From Porticoccaceae bacterium (GTDB lineage Bacteria > Pseudomonadota > Gammaproteobacteria > Pseudomonadales > Porticoccaceae): a stretch of DNA of 44,509 nucleotides. The translations under genes were made by a program, and so were the position numbers. Location: NCBI GenBank assembly GCA_029246925.1, contig JAQWMF010000023.1, positions 1-44,509 of the forward strand, in the 5' to 3' direction. Below are positions 1 to 9,559 of this stretch, piece after piece. Position 1 is the stretch's first letter, and every line of letters begins with the position of its first letter. The notes under the pieces were generated by a model. The model was not told the DNA's origin. It did no database searches and worked only from the letters and a program-made list of their open reading frames with translations.

Positions 1-633
1 AGGGTCTTGAGTGACCTGTTCGGGCTTGCCCTGACAGCAAATATGATGATTTAGGCAAATAACATGATCTGTTGCCGACATTACCAGATGCAAATCGTGA
101 GAAACCATAACAATGCCGCAATTTAGCGATGATCTTAGCTCCCCTATCAGGCCGTAAAGTTCATTTTGGCCGTTGAAATCAACACCCTGAACAGGCTCAT
201 CTAATACGAGTAAGTTGGGTTGACGCAAAATAGATCTGGCGAGTAGTGCGCGCTGCATTTCACCGCCTGAAAGCTTATGAAAAGGGGTGTTTTTTACTTC
301 TGGAATACCCACGAGATCGAGTGCTTTGTGGCAGGCATCATGCGATGTATTGGCTAGCTGCAAAAATCTGCAGGTTGAAATTGGCAGTGTTGGGTCTATA
401 TGTATTTTTTGAGGCATATAGCCAATCACTAGATCGTTAGCACGGTCTATTTGGCCATTATCTGGAGTAATAAGTCCAAGAGTAAGCCTAACTAGAGACG
501 ATTTTCCGGCGCCATTAGGGCCAATAATGGTGGTAATTTCTCCCTTATTTACTGTCATGGAGATATTTTGCAAAATCGGCTTGTCAGAATATGTTTTACT
601 GACAGATTGCAGGCTTATTAGCGGCTTATTCAT
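1..633 (-). CDS. znuC: Zinc ABC transporter ATP-binding protein ZnuC (partial, C-terminus off the window)
   Basis: Reading the minus strand from the ATG at 633 gives 211 codons open to the window edge. The protein has a complete ABC ATPase core: Walker A GPNGAGKSS near residue 38, a Q-loop MPQK, signature LSGGE, Walker B LLVLDEP and H-loop SHD. It powers Zn(II) import with ZnuA in the periplasm and ZnuB in the membrane; ZnuB would be expected next, beyond the edge. The start overlaps the end of zur by 8 nt, so the two are translationally coupled and both lie under the Zur box upstream of zur. Assignment to zinc rather than manganese rests on the zur and znuA neighbours. Confidence 0.9.
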   Translation of the reverse strand, partial: MNKPLISLQSVSKTYSDKPILQNISMTVNKGEITTIIGPNGAGKSSLVRLTLGLITPDNGQIDRANDLVIGYMPQKIHIDPTLPISTCRFLQLANTSHDACHKALDLVGIPEVKNTPFHKLSGGEMQRALLARSILRQPNLLVLDEPVQGVDFNGQNELYGLIGELRSSLNCGIVMVSHDLHLVMSATDHVICLNHHICCQGKPEQVTQDP

Positions 634-1123
634 CGTTATCTCCAGACTCACAGTTTGGGCAGAGCCCAAATAACTCAATGGTTTGCGAGTTAAGCTTAAA
701 TTTGGCCTTATCGGTTAGATTCCCTAGCAAATTATTAACCTTATTATCTGTTATTTCTGCTACAGTTTTGCACTCTTGGCAAATCAAAAAGATATTACTG
801 TGGTCGCTATTAGGAAATGGACAGCCAATAAAAGCATTTATTGAAGGAATTCGATGCGCTAAGCCTAGGTCTATAAGAAATTCAATTGCTCTATAGATGG
901 TAGGGGGTGCAACAGGCTTATCAGTGACTCTGGTTAACTGCTGTTGAAGCTGATATGCGCCTAATGGTTGATGGCTTTGCCATAACAGCTTTAATATAGC
1001 TTCTCGGGTGGATGTTAAGCGTACATTTGAGTTGACGCATATCTCATGAGCGCGAGCTACGGCTGCATTAATACAGCGAACATGGTCGTGAGGCTGTTGT
1101 ACTAGCCGCGCATTAGTGAGCAT
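626..1123 (-). CDS. zur: Zinc uptake regulator Zur (Fur family)
   Basis: A 165-aa Fur-family repressor. The N-terminal winged helix includes LTSTREAILKLL and the recognition segment PPTIYRAIEFL. The C-terminal half has the metal site DHSNIFLICQEC and a second Cys pair, CPNC, for structural zinc. Zn-loaded Zur normally represses znuABC, and the operator between this gene and znuA supports Zur over Fur or PerR. It is the first gene of the zur-znuC operon, and znuC overlaps its 3' end. Autoregulation is likely because the box lies just upstream of the ATG. Confidence 0.9.
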   Translation of the reverse strand: MLTNARLVQQPHDHVRCINAAVARAHEICVNSNVRLTSTREAILKLLWQSHQPLGAYQLQQQLTRVTDKPVAPPTIYRAIEFLIDLGLAHRIPSINAFIGCPFPNSDHSNIFLICQECKTVAEITDNKVNNLLGNLTDKAKFKLNSQTIELFGLCPNCESGDNDE

Positions 1124-1145
1124 AGAATACCCAAGTGATTTAAAG

Positions 1146-1166
1146 ATATGTTATAATATAACATAT
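1146..1166. promoter_or_regulatory. Zur operator between zur and znuA
   Basis: A 21-bp palindrome with perfect 10-bp arms, ATATGTTATA and TATAACATAT, around a central A at 1156. It closely matches the gammaproteobacterial Zur box (GAAATGTTATANTATAACATTTC, from memory of the family). It lies 23 bp from the zur start and 65 bp from the znuA start, so one site can control both divergent units. Confidence 0.88.
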
Positions 1167-1230
1167 ATATTTAGTTAAAAAAATAGTAATTCTAGGCATT
1201 ATTGCCAAATAAAAGTGGTAAATTTATATA

Positions 1231-2103
1231 ATGGTACATTATAACATTACATTTAGGGTTTTTTGGATTGCCTTATTAATGGGCCTAACTTCCTTTGCGC
1301 CAGCTGTTTCAGCGCAGGATAGCGCCAAGCCTTTAATAGTTACTAGCATTAAGCCTCTGGCGATTATTGCTAAATCCGCCTTTAAAGATAGGGTAAGGGT
1401 TGAGTACATCATGCCTGCTGGACAGTCTCCACATGATTATGTCGTTAAGCTGTCAGATATTAGAAAACTTTCCAGTGCAAATTTAGTGTTTTGGATTGGA
1501 CCTGACTTCGAAGTTAGAGCTGCCAAGCAATTTGCGGCGGTACCTGCGACGAAACTGGTTACAGCAATGAATCTGATTTATCCAGATCATGAGGTAACCG
1601 CTACTGATAGCCATGATCACCATGATCAGGATATTGATCCGCACATTTGGTTATCGTCGACGTTTGCGAAGCAATTAGTCGAGAATTTATCGAAACGCCT
1701 TAATCTTCAATCTGGCGAAGTGTTTAGTGAACGTGCGCAAAAAATAACTGAGGATTTGTTGGTCAATGCAAAAAAGGGCAACTATGTAGTCCATCATCAG
1801 GGATTTGGTTATTTTGTCGAAGAATTTGAATTGCAATCAGGGCTCTCTATTAGAGATATGCGCGGTAAACAGCAGGGTGCAAAAACACAATATAATTTAC
1901 GTTTAGAGGGTAAAAAAAGAGGTGTTAGCTGCGTGTTTATTGAGCCGCAACACGGGCATAAAGATGCAATGGCAGTTGCAAAGGATCTCTCTGTACCCAC
2001 AACCACCATAGATATACTAGCGGTAGCATCAGATGCGGAGCTGCCAAGTTATGAGTCCTATATTTATGGATTGGCCACTCAATTTTCAGCCTGTTTCAAA
2101 TAA
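1231..2103 (+). CDS. znuA: Periplasmic zinc-binding protein ZnuA
   Basis: A 290-aa substrate-binding protein of the metal ABC class (cluster A-I). It begins with a signal peptide ending near VSAQ. It then has the first metal ligand in SPHDY, a short His/Asp-rich loop (SHDHHDQD) typical of zinc rather than manganese binders, DPHIW with the next ligand, and HHQGFGYF with a third. It delivers periplasmic Zn(II) to ZnuBC. The His-rich loop is short compared with E. coli ZnuA. Transcription is divergent from zur-znuC across the shared Zur box. No strong Shine-Dalgarno precedes the ATG; the start was chosen because it gives a complete signal peptide. Confidence 0.9.
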   Translation: MVHYNITFRVFWIALLMGLTSFAPAVSAQDSAKPLIVTSIKPLAIIAKSAFKDRVRVEYIMPAGQSPHDYVVKLSDIRKLSSANLVFWIGPDFEVRAAKQFAAVPATKLVTAMNLIYPDHEVTATDSHDHHDQDIDPHIWLSSTFAKQLVENLSKRLNLQSGEVFSERAQKITEDLLVNAKKGNYVVHHQGFGYFVEEFELQSGLSIRDMRGKQQGAKTQYNLRLEGKKRGVSCVFIEPQHGHKDAMAVAKDLSVPTTTIDILAVASDAELPSYESYIYGLATQFSACFK

Positions 2104-2148
2104 ATAATGTATCCTAATTGGATTGAAGCAATAAGAAATTAGATAACT

Positions 2149-4914
2149 ATGACCGAAAAAGCACCATTAATACTTGTCGACGGCTCTTCGTATCTTTATA
2201 GAGCCTTTCATGCGTTGCCGCCCTTAACTAACAGTAAGGGCTTGCCAACAGGCGCAGTTAAGGGCGTTATTAATATGATGCGACGCCTGCAAAAGGATTA
2301 CCCCAATAGCACTACTGCCGTGATTTTTGACGCCAAGGGTAAAACCTTTCGCGATGAAATATACAGTGAATATAAAGCTAATCGCCCGCCGATGCCAGAT
2401 GAGTTGCGATCACAGATTGAGCCTATCCATAATATTATAAAAGCCATGGGTATGCCGCTGGTTAGCATTGAAGGGGTTGAGGCGGACGATGTTATTGGCA
2501 CATACGCTGTGCAGGCTACAGAACAACAGCAACCGGTTATTATCTCAACCGGTGACAAGGATATAGCGCAGCTTGTCAACGAGCATATCAGCTTAGTAAA
2601 CACCATGACGGATACTTATTTGGACAGGGAAGGGGTGATAGCTAAGTTTGGAATACCCCCTGAGCTTATTATTGATTATTTGGCGCTTTTGGGCGATAAA
2701 TCGGACAATATTCCCGGCGTTCCCGGGGTTGGAGAAAAGACGGCATTGGGATTGTTGCAGGGCCTAGGTGGTCTCGATTCTATCTATCAGCGCCTTGACG
2801 AAGTGGCGGGGCTAAGTTTTCGCGGCGCTAAAACCATGGCCGCCAAGCTAGAAGAGCACAAAGAGCTAGCCTATCTTTCCTATACTTTAGCGACTATAAA
2901 AACCGATGTGGCAGTTGATCTAAATGTGGATCAACTGGTTAATCAAGCGCCTGATCAGGTTGAATTATTGAATCAGTTTCAAGAAATGGAATTTAAAACT
3001 TGGATTAATGAGCTTAGTGATTCTGCGGGCAATAAGAATACCCCCAGTGTCACGCAGAATGAAATCCCTGAAAATAAAGTTGAAGTTGAAGTTGCAGAGC
3101 CAGCTACTACGCACTATGAAACAATATTGGACTTACAGCAGTTTTCCCAATGGCTCGATAAACTTCAAAATAGTCCGCTAATTGCTGTGGATACAGAAAC
3201 CACTAGCCTGAATTATATGATTGCAAATTTGGTGGGTATTAGTGTTGCTGTCGAGGCTGGAAGTGCCGCCTATATTCCGTTTGGGCACGATTATTTAGGG
3301 GCGCCAGAACAGCTATCAAAAGACGCTGTACTCAACGCAATAAAACCCATTCTTGAAAACCCGAAAATAAAAAAAGTAGGTCAAAATTTAAAATACGATA
3401 TGAGTGTTCTGGCGCAACATGGCATCAATCTTAAGGGCGTTGCCTTTGATACCATGCTGGAATCCTATGTTTTGGACAGTGTGGCCACGCGGCATGATAT
3501 GGATAGTTTGGCTCTACACTACTTGGACAAACAAACCATAAGCTTCACTGATATTGCCGGCAAGGGTGTGTCTCAGCTTAGGTTCAATCAAATTGCATTG
3601 GAGCAGGCTGGTCCCTATGCGGCAGAAGATGCAGATATTACGCTTCGCCTGCATCAGGTTTTATGGCCTCAGGTACAGGCGGAACTGCCACTTAAAACGC
3701 TTTTTGAAGAAATCGAGCTGCCATTGATAAAGGTGTTATCGCGCATTGAGCGCACCGGCGCACTGGTTGATGACACCCTGTTGTTTCAGCAGAGTCAGGA
3801 GCTAGCAGAACGTCTTGCGGGATTAGAAACTCAGGCTTGGGATCTAGCCGGTCAGCAGTTTAATTTGGCTTCGCCCAAGCAGTTGGCAGAGATCTTATTT
3901 GAAAAGCTAGAAATACCCGTTTTAAAGAAAACAGCAAAAGGAGCGCCCTCAACTAAAGAGGAGGTTCTTCAGGAGTTGGCGCTGGATTATCCTTTGCCAA
4001 AGGTTCTTTTAGAGCATCGCAGTCTAGCTAAGTTAAAATCCACCTATACTGACAAGCTTCCCACAATGATCAACCCCGCCACCAAGAGAATTCACACCTC
4101 TTATCATCAAGCGGGAACTGCGACTGGCAGGCTGTCCTCATCTGATCCCAATTTGCAAAATATTCCCATTCGAACAGCTGAGGGACGGCGGGTACGGCAG
4201 GCATTTATTGCTGCCCCAGGCCACCGCTTAATTGCTGCGGACTACTCGCAAATTGAACTGCGAATCATGGCGCATTTATCTGGGGATCAAAGTTTACTTA
4301 AAGCATTTGAACAGGGGAAAGATATCCATAGTGCTACAGCGGCCGAGGTATTTGGGGTTAATCTAGCTCAGGTAACAACAGATCAGCGGCGCAGTGCTAA
4401 AGCGATTAATTTTGGCCTTATCTATGGTATGTCGGCCTTTGGTTTAGCTCGGCAATTAAATATTGGTCGCAAGCAAGCAGCTGAGTATATTGATCTATAT
4501 TTTCAGCGCTACCCGGGTGTGCAAAACTATATGAATCAGGTTCGCCATAGTGCAGCGGAAAATGGCTATGTTGAAACGCACTTTGGCAGGCGACTGTATT
4601 TACCTGAAATTAATAGCAGAAATGGTATGCGGCGTCAGGCAGCAGAACGCACTGCAATCAATGCCCCGATGCAGGGAACGGCCGCAGATATAATTAAGCT
4701 AGCAATGATCAATGTAGATCAATGGCTACAAAGCAACCAGCTTAAAAGTCGAATGATTATGCAAGTTCACGATGAGCTAGTGCTTGAGGTGCCAGAGGGC
4801 GAATTTAAGCAGGTTGTAGCTGGCGTTACAGAGTGCATGGAATCTGCAGCTAGCCTGCACGTTAAACTGGTCGTTGATGTAGGGGATGGAAATAATTGGG
4901 ATGAGGCGCATTAA
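2149..4914 (+). CDS. polA: DNA polymerase I
   Basis: 921 aa, the usual length for the enterobacterial enzyme. The N-terminal 5'-3' exonuclease domain begins with [14 protein letters not shown] and includes [18 protein letters not shown]. The 3'-5' proofreading domain keeps its acidic residues (VDTETTSLN near residue 347, [20 protein letters not shown]). The polymerase domain has motif [14 protein letters not shown] near 696, motif [15 protein letters not shown] and motif [13 protein letters not shown] near 872. All three activities look intact, for Okazaki-fragment maturation and gap repair. It is followed by a probable sRNA and convergent engB, the order seen in Pseudomonas and enterics. Confidence 0.97.
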   Translation: MTEKAPLILVDGSSYLYRAFHALPPLTNSKGLPTGAVKGVINMMRRLQKDYPNSTTAVIFDAKGKTFRDEIYSEYKANRPPMPDELRSQIEPIHNIIKAMGMPLVSIEGVEADDVIGTYAVQATEQQQPVIISTGDKDIAQLVNEHISLVNTMTDTYLDREGVIAKFGIPPELIIDYLALLGDKSDNIPGVPGVGEKTALGLLQGLGGLDSIYQRLDEVAGLSFRGAKTMAAKLEEHKELAYLSYTLATIKTDVAVDLNVDQLVNQAPDQVELLNQFQEMEFKTWINELSDSAGNKNTPSVTQNEIPENKVEVEVAEPATTHYETILDLQQFSQWLDKLQNSPLIAVDTETTSLNYMIANLVGISVAVEAGSAAYIPFGHDYLGAPEQLSKDAVLNAIKPILENPKIKKVGQNLKYDMSVLAQHGINLKGVAFDTMLESYVLDSVATRHDMDSLALHYLDKQTISFTDIAGKGVSQLRFNQIALEQAGPYAAEDADITLRLHQVLWPQVQAELPLKTLFEEIELPLIKVLSRIERTGALVDDTLLFQQSQELAERLAGLETQAWDLAGQQFNLASPKQLAEILFEKLEIPVLKKTAKGAPSTKEEVLQELALDYPLPKVLLEHRSLAKLKSTYTDKLPTMINPATKRIHTSYHQAGTATGRLSSSDPNLQNIPIRTAEGRRVRQAFIAAPGHRLIAADYSQIELRIMAHLSGDQSLLKAFEQGKDIHSATAAEVFGVNLAQVTTDQRRSAKAINFGLIYGMSAFGLARQLNIGRKQAAEYIDLYFQRYPGVQNYMNQVRHSAAENGYVETHFGRRLYLPEINSRNGMRRQAAERTAINAPMQGTAADIIKLAMINVDQWLQSNQLKSRMIMQVHDELVLEVPEGEFKQVVAGVTECMESAASLHVKLVVDVGDGNNWDEAH

Positions 4915-4971
4915 AAAATTATTTTTTAAATAAAAATTGAACTTAATTCAGTAGTGCTGTCTAAGTCTATG

Positions 4972-5070
4972 CAAGCAATAAAAAGTAAATTCTCTTCCCC
5001 TAGTGAGAATAGTGCGTAAGCTCTCCGAGCAACAAAAGACCCTGAATCATTTTGATCAGGGTCTTTTTTT
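4972..5070 (+). ncRNA. Candidate Hfq-type small RNA in the Spot 42/ErsA position
   Basis: The 154-bp gap between polA and engB holds a possible promoter (TTGAAC at 4937 and TCTAAG at 4960, 17-bp spacer), then a hairpin with 6-bp arms ATTCTC/GAGAAT at 4989-5010. Its 10-nt loop presents UUCCCC, and a strong terminator follows at 5034-5070. In enterics and vibrios this exact gap encodes Spot 42 (spf), and in Pseudomonas ErsA. The sequence is not obviously Spot 42, so the call rests on synteny, the exposed C-rich loop and the terminator. Expected length is about 100 nt; the 5' end is inferred from the promoter guess. Confidence 0.5.
5034..5070. terminator. Rho-independent terminator after polA/sRNA, probably bidirectional
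   Basis: Arms AAAGACCCTGA (5035-5045) and TCAGGGTCTTT (5056-5066) are followed by a run of seven T. A-richness before the left arm gives a U-run on the other strand too. The T-run overlaps the engB stop codon at 5069-5071. Confidence 0.88.
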
Positions 5071-5668
5071 AATCATCTAGCCAGCTAATGAGTTTTTGCT
5101 CAAGTTCTTGCAGTCCAGTTTTTTTCAGAGATGAAAAAATTTGAGCGCTTAACAATGTATAGCCTGGATCCATGTCGCGCAGTAGTTTTTCTACGCCAAG
5201 TAGGGAGCTCATAGCGGGACCGCGTTTTAATTTGTCTGCTTTTGTCAGCAAAATATGGACAGGTAATCCTGCTTGGGCCGCCCAATTTAACATTTGCTGG
5301 TCGTAGTCCTGAAGGGGATGTCGAACATCCATTAAAAGAACCAATCCAGACAGGCTGTTACGATTTTGCAAATATTCAGCTAAGTTTCTATCCCATTTAG
5401 CCTTGATAGCTTTTGGCACTTTGGCATAGCCGTAGCCCGGCAGATCAACCAGTCGCTTTTCAGGCTCTATTTCAAAGTGATTGATTAGCTGGGTCCGGCC
5501 GGGAGTCTTACTGGTACGCGCAAGCCCATTGTTGCGTGTCAAAGTGTTTATAGCACTAGATTTGCCAGCATTAGAGCGCCCTGCAAAGGCAACCTCACAG
5601 CCGCTATCGTCCGGACATTGCTGGAGTGTTTGGGCGCTAATTAAGAATTTGACTGTATTAAAGTTCAC
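5069..5668 (-). CDS. engB: Ribosome biogenesis GTPase EngB/YihA
   Basis: A 199-aa circularly ordinary TrmE-Era-like GTPase. It has G1 GRSNAGKSS, the switch I region [15 protein letters not shown]3 DLPGYG and G4 TKADK. The family assists late assembly of the large ribosomal subunit and is usually essential. The most suitable start is a GTG at 5668, preceded by GGAT on the coding strand. It converges on polA and the candidate sRNA, sharing the terminator. Its promoter region is back to back with that of cytochrome c4. Confidence 0.95.
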   Translation of the reverse strand: MNFNTVKFLISAQTLQQCPDDSGCEVAFAGRSNAGKSSAINTLTRNNGLARTSKTPGRTQLINHFEIEPEKRLVDLPGYGYAKVPKAIKAKWDRNLAEYLQNRNSLSGLVLLMDVRHPLQDYDQQMLNWAAQAGLPVHILLTKADKLKRGPAMSSLLGVEKLLRDMDPGYTLLSAQIFSSLKKTGLQELEQKLISWLDD

Positions 5669-5703
5669 TTTTTTTTATCCGTAAAAAGACATTGTAATTT
5701 GGC

Positions 5704-5732
5704 TTAAGAAAAATCGCTTATTAGTATATAAT
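5704..5732 (+). promoter_or_regulatory. Sigma-70 promoter for cytochrome c4-dsbA
   Basis: TTAAGA at 5704 and a perfect TATAAT at 5727 with a 17-bp spacer. A GCGCGCGC discriminator follows directly, of the kind associated with stringent control. The start point would be near 5739, leaving a structured leader of about 100 nt before the ATG at 5837. Confidence 0.65.
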
Positions 5733-5836
5733 GCGCGCGCTAAAGCTCATTGAGCTAACTACCTTTTACAGGTTCGCGCGTATATTGCATTAAATACGCT
5801 CGACCATTCTAACGTATAGTGAGATGTGGAATAACC

Positions 5837-6475
5837 ATGAAGAGAAACTTTTTTGTTTACGGCCTTATAGCTTTGTTTTTAACCGCGCCTGTTTGGGCTA
5901 ACGGAGATGTTGCAGCGGGAAAGCTGAAAACCGCTAGCTGTGCTGGTTGCCACGGTCAGGATGGAAATAGCGCTATCGCTTCTTTTCCTAAACTGGCAGG
6001 GCTTGGAGAAAAATATTTAACTGCTCAATTGCGCCACATTAAAGCCGGCGAGCGAGTTATTGTTGAAATGACAGGATTGCTTGATTATATGTCTGACCAA
6101 GATTTGCAAGATTTGGCGGCCTATTACAACAGCAAAAAAATCCAAATTTCTGGTGCTAAAGAAATAACCCTAGTGGGCATCAGCGATTCGAAGAAAGTTC
6201 TTGAGTTGGGTGAAAATATTTATCGTGCGGGCAACCTAAAGACCGGCGTTGCTGCCTGTATTGCATGCCACTCCCCCTCGGGTAAAGGCAATGGCCCTGC
6301 GGGCTACCCTGCGCTGGGAGGACAGTATGCGGAATACACTGAGAAGCAATTATTGGCTTACCGAAATGGTGAGCGAAACTCTGGTGCCAATGCAAAAATA
6401 ATGCAGGCTGTTGCCAGGGCTTTAAGTGATAAAGAAATTAAGGCTTTAGCAAATTATATTTCTGGATTGAACTAA
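5837..6475 (+). CDS. Cytochrome c4, di-heme
   Basis: 212 aa from the ATG at 5837. A longer frame from GTG 5819 would add six residues ahead of the signal peptide and is less likely. A Sec signal (MKRNFFVYGLIALFLTAPVWA) is followed by two homologous class I cytochrome domains, with heme sites CAGCH near residues 35-39 and CIACH in the second half. Each domain has a downstream Met-containing segment for the distal ligand. Cytochrome c4 carries electrons in the periplasm between the bc1 complex and terminal oxidases. The gene is 37 nt ahead of dsbA, an adjacency also found in Pseudomonas. Confidence 0.93.
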   Translation: MKRNFFVYGLIALFLTAPVWANGDVAAGKLKTASCAGCHGQDGNSAIASFPKLAGLGEKYLTAQLRHIKAGERVIVEMTGLLDYMSDQDLQDLAAYYNSKKIQISGAKEITLVGISDSKKVLELGENIYRAGNLKTGVAACIACHSPSGKGNGPAGYPALGGQYAEYTEKQLLAYRNGERNSGANAKIMQAVARALSDKEIKALANYISGLN

Positions 6476-6512
6476 TCTGTTAGAGAGTTAAATTTTTGTA
6501 AGGAGATTAATG

Positions 6513-7151
6513 ATGTTATGGATTAAAAGAATTGTTTTTGTATTCGCTTTAGCCCCTTTGGCTATGTGTCAGGCGGCCGATGAAAAATATAAGGCGGGTG
6601 AACATTATGATGTTCTTCCGCAACAGGTTAGAACCGCCAACCCAGAAAAAATTGAGGTGAATGAGGTATTTTCTTACACCTGTGGCCACTGTTTCAGCTT
6701 TCAACCTGAGGTTCATGCATGGGCTAAAAAGCTGCCACAGGACGTCGATTTTCAAAGTACGCCGGCAATCTGGCAGTCAAAAATGGAACCCTATGCTCGC
6801 GCTTACTATGTAGCAAAAATTCTACATGTTTTGGATAAGGTACATATGCCGATTTTTGAGGCGATCCATTTACAGAAAAAGCCCATTAAGAGTGAAGTTG
6901 ACTTTGCGCCATTTTTTGCCGCAGCAGGCGTTGAGGCTAAGACATTTTCCAGTGCATTCAACTCTTTTGGCACAACTAGCCTGATTACTCAGTCAAAATC
7001 GAGAGTGCGCGCATACAAGGTACGCGGTACGCCAGAAATTATCGTTAATGGAAAATACCGCGTAAGTACAACCAAAGCCGGTGGTTTTTCAGGCATGCTT
7101 AAAGTGGCTGATTTTCTTATTGAAAAAGAGCGCGCCGCCAAGACTAAATAA
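6513..7151 (+). CDS. dsbA: Thiol:disulfide interchange protein DsbA
   Basis: About 212 aa with a signal peptide ending near CQAA and a thioredoxin fold with an inserted helical domain. The active site is CGHC in FSYTCGHCFSF, and the cis-proline loop is VRGTPEIIVNG. It introduces disulfides into exported proteins, which suits its place after a periplasmic cytochrome gene. Two ATGs stand in tandem at 6510 and 6513. AGGAG at 6501-6505 is 4 nt from the first and 7 nt from the second, so 6513 is preferred. A clear terminator follows. Confidence 0.94.
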   Translation: MLWIKRIVFVFALAPLAMCQAADEKYKAGEHYDVLPQQVRTANPEKIEVNEVFSYTCGHCFSFQPEVHAWAKKLPQDVDFQSTPAIWQSKMEPYARAYYVAKILHVLDKVHMPIFEAIHLQKKPIKSEVDFAPFFAAAGVEAKTFSSAFNSFGTTSLITQSKSRVRAYKVRGTPEIIVNGKYRVSTTKAGGFSGMLKVADFLIEKERAAKTK

Positions 7152-7166
7152 CTGAATGCGACTTTT

Positions 7167-7201
7167 GAGCCATCGACTTAATCGGTGGCTCTTTATTTTT
7201 T
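7167..7201 (+). terminator. Rho-independent terminator after dsbA
   Basis: A 10-bp stem, GAGCCATCGA with TCGGTGGCTC (one G-U pair), with loop CTTAA and then TTTATTTTTT. Confidence 0.88.
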
Positions 7202-7214
7202 AAAGTTGGAGAGA

Positions 7215-8354
7215 ATGGCAATAGCCAAAGCAAAAAATATGAAACCAAATACAAAGCCAAATAACCCAAATTTTTCATCAGGCCCCTGTTCCAAGCGTCC
7301 GGGTTACAACCTTGATGAGTTACAAATTGACACTTTGGGGCGTTCGCATCGCTCTTCTTTGGGCAAAAAAGCACTGGGTTTAGCCTGTACTGAAACCGCT
7401 GAAATCTTAGGATTGCCAGAGGGCTATCGCGTCGGTGTAGTGCCAGCATCAGACACCGGTGCTGTTGAAATGATTATGTGGTCAGTGCTGGGACAGCGTC
7501 CGGTAGATATCTTTGCATGGGAATCCTTTGGCCACGGCTGGTTAACAGACGCAGTGAAGCAACTGAAACTTGATAATCTTAATAGCTACACTGCCGACTA
7601 TGGTGCGTTACCAGATATGTCTCAGGCAAACCCTGAGCATGATTGCATATTCACCTGGAATGGAACCACCTCTGGGGTAAAAGTCCCCAATGCCGATTGG
7701 ATCAGCAATGATCGAACAGGTCTTACTATTTGTGATGCCACCTCTGCCGTTTTTGCTATGGATATGCCATGGGAAAAATTGGATGTTGTCACCTACAGCT
7801 GGCAAAAAGTGCTGGGCGGTGAGGGTGCGCACGGCATGATAATCCTTAGTCCGCGTGCAGTTGAGAGGCTTGAGAGTTACACCCCGCCATGGCCATTGCC
7901 AAAAATTTTCCGTCTTACAAAAGGCGGTAAATTAATAGAGGGTATTTTCCGTGGTGCAACGATTAATACGCCCTCCATGCTTTGTGTGGCAGACTATCTA
8001 GATGCATTGAAGTGGGTAAAATCGATTGGCGGTCTGTCTGCAGCCATTGCTAAATCTGAGGCTAACTTGGCAACGATTAAAGGTTTTGTGGATTCAAAAC
8101 CATGGATTGATTTTCTTGCTCAAGAGCCAGATCAAATTTCAAACACCAGTGTTTGTTTGAGCCTTGACCTTGATGTCGATCAAGTTAAGCAGATGGTATC
8201 ACTGCTTGCAGAAGAAGCGGTTGCCTTTGATATTGGCGCCTACCGCGATGCCCCAGAAGGTTTGCGAATCTGGTGCGGCGCAACGGTTGAGCAGTCCGAT
8301 TTAGAAGCATTATTGCCCTGGCTAGAATGGGCCTATACACAAGCTGCCCAATAA
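7215..8354 (+). CDS. serC: Phosphoserine aminotransferase SerC
   Basis: 379 aa from ATG 7215, preceded by TTGGAGAG. An upstream frame extension to 7185 would run into the dsbA terminator. It is a class V PLP aminotransferase: [12 protein letters not shown] at the N-terminus, [11 protein letters not shown], and the PLP-lysine in [13 protein letters not shown]. It makes 3-phosphoserine from 3-phosphohydroxypyruvate and glutamate. The N-terminus and length resemble the Methanosarcina/alphaproteobacterial type of SerC rather than the 360-aa E. coli type, a judgement made from memory. It is 27 nt upstream of serA, and the pair forms an operon for the first two serine-synthesis steps. Confidence 0.9.
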   Translation: MAIAKAKNMKPNTKPNNPNFSSGPCSKRPGYNLDELQIDTLGRSHRSSLGKKALGLACTETAEILGLPEGYRVGVVPASDTGAVEMIMWSVLGQRPVDIFAWESFGHGWLTDAVKQLKLDNLNSYTADYGALPDMSQANPEHDCIFTWNGTTSGVKVPNADWISNDRTGLTICDATSAVFAMDMPWEKLDVVTYSWQKVLGGEGAHGMIILSPRAVERLESYTPPWPLPKIFRLTKGGKLIEGIFRGATINTPSMLCVADYLDALKWVKSIGGLSAAIAKSEANLATIKGFVDSKPWIDFLAQEPDQISNTSVCLSLDLDVDQVKQMVSLLAEEAVAFDIGAYRDAPEGLRIWCGATVEQSDLEALLPWLEWAYTQAAQ

Positions 8355-8381
8355 CTGAAAAGAACTAATAGAGAATTAACT

Positions 8382-9551
8382 ATGTACAAAATTCGTACCT
8401 ATAACGCAATCTCCTCCAAAGGCCTTAGCCGTTTTGCAGCTGAAAAATACGAGGTAGGCAGTGATCTGTCTGATCCACAAGGTTTTATTTTGCGAAGCCA
8501 AAAGCTGCATGAGGAACAGGTTCCGGAGAGTTTATTAGCGGTTGCAAGAGCGGGTGCTGGCGTTAATAACGTCCCTGTTGCGGATTACACTGATCAGGGT
8601 ATCGTGGTATTCAATACGCCGGGTGCTAATGCCAATGCGGTAAAAGAACTTATTGTGGCCGGTCTGCTGTTAGGCTCACGTGATATCTATGGCGGCATGA
8701 ACTATGTTCAAGGGCTGACCCATATGGATGACGCCGGCGAGATGGGTAAACTGCTTGAAAAAGAGAAAAAACGTTTTGCTGGTGCAGAAATCACCGGTAA
8801 AACATTAGGTGTGGTTGGCTTGGGTGCCATTGGATCCATTATCGCCAATCTTGCGTTGGATCTAGGCATGGACGTTGTGGGTTATGATCCAGCTATTTCC
8901 GTGGAAGCGGCATGGCAGCTTTCAAGTCAGGTTGAGCGAATGGACAGTCTTGAAGCATTGCTTGCAAAGTCAGACTTTGTAACGCTTCATGTGCCAGCTA
9001 TTCCTGCGACCAAACATCTTATTAACAGCGAAACATTGAGCGTGATGAAGAGCACAGCAAAAATTCTTAACTTTGCTCGCGAAGAAATTGTTAGCACTGA
9101 GGATATAGTCAAGGCTTTAGAGAGTGGTGTCATCGCCGGTTATATTTGTGATTTCCCTACACCTGAATTCTTGGGTAACCCAAAAATTATTGCTATGCCC
9201 CATATTGGCGCGAGCACTGCTGAAGCAGAAGAGAACTGTGCGGTGATGGCGGCTAATCAGCTAATGGACTATATCGAAAATGGCAATATCCATAACTCGG
9301 TTAACTTTCCGCCCACTAAGTTATCACGCAATGGTGGCAGTCGTTTAACCTTTGCCAATAAAAATGTACCTAAGGTACTTGGTAATGTGCTCTCCATAAT
9401 GGCAGATTTTGACCTAAATGTTGTAGATATGGTCAATAAAAGCCGCAATGAAGTTGCTTACAATATCGTCGATATTGAAGGCGATATTTCCGAGCAAATT
9501 ACGCAACAAATTGAGCAAGTTGAGGGTGTAATTCGAGTTAGGGTGATTTAG
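8382..9551 (+). CDS. serA: D-3-phosphoglycerate dehydrogenase SerA
   Basis: A 389-aa D-2-hydroxyacid dehydrogenase with a C-terminal ACT domain. Visible parts are the substrate-loop RAGAGVNNVP, the Rossmann motif GVVGLGAIGSIIA, the catalytic Arg in NFAREEIV, and the catalytic His in MPHIGAST. The last ~75 residues (FANKNVPKVLGNVLSIMADF onward) form a single ACT domain, suggesting serine feedback. It is shorter than E. coli SerA (410 aa) and pairs with the unusual SerC type upstream. It ends 8 nt from a convergent AraC-type gene, with no clear terminator between. Confidence 0.92.
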   Translation: MYKIRTYNAISSKGLSRFAAEKYEVGSDLSDPQGFILRSQKLHEEQVPESLLAVARAGAGVNNVPVADYTDQGIVVFNTPGANANAVKELIVAGLLLGSRDIYGGMNYVQGLTHMDDAGEMGKLLEKEKKRFAGAEITGKTLGVVGLGAIGSIIANLALDLGMDVVGYDPAISVEAAWQLSSQVERMDSLEALLAKSDFVTLHVPAIPATKHLINSETLSVMKSTAKILNFAREEIVSTEDIVKALESGVIAGYICDFPTPEFLGNPKIIAMPHIGASTAEAEENCAVMAANQLMDYIENGNIHNSVNFPPTKLSRNGGSRLTFANKNVPKVLGNVLSIMADFDLNVVDMVNKSRNEVAYNIVDIEGDISEQITQQIEQVEGVIRVRVI

Positions 9552-9559
9552 TCTTACCG

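Noticed and set aside
5819-5836. GTG start for cytochrome c4
   Set aside because: It adds MRCGIT before an otherwise complete signal peptide; ATG 5837 has better placement.
7144-7449. Minus-strand frame across the dsbA-serC junction
   Set aside because: It lies opposite a clear terminator and the serC start, with no ribosome-binding site.
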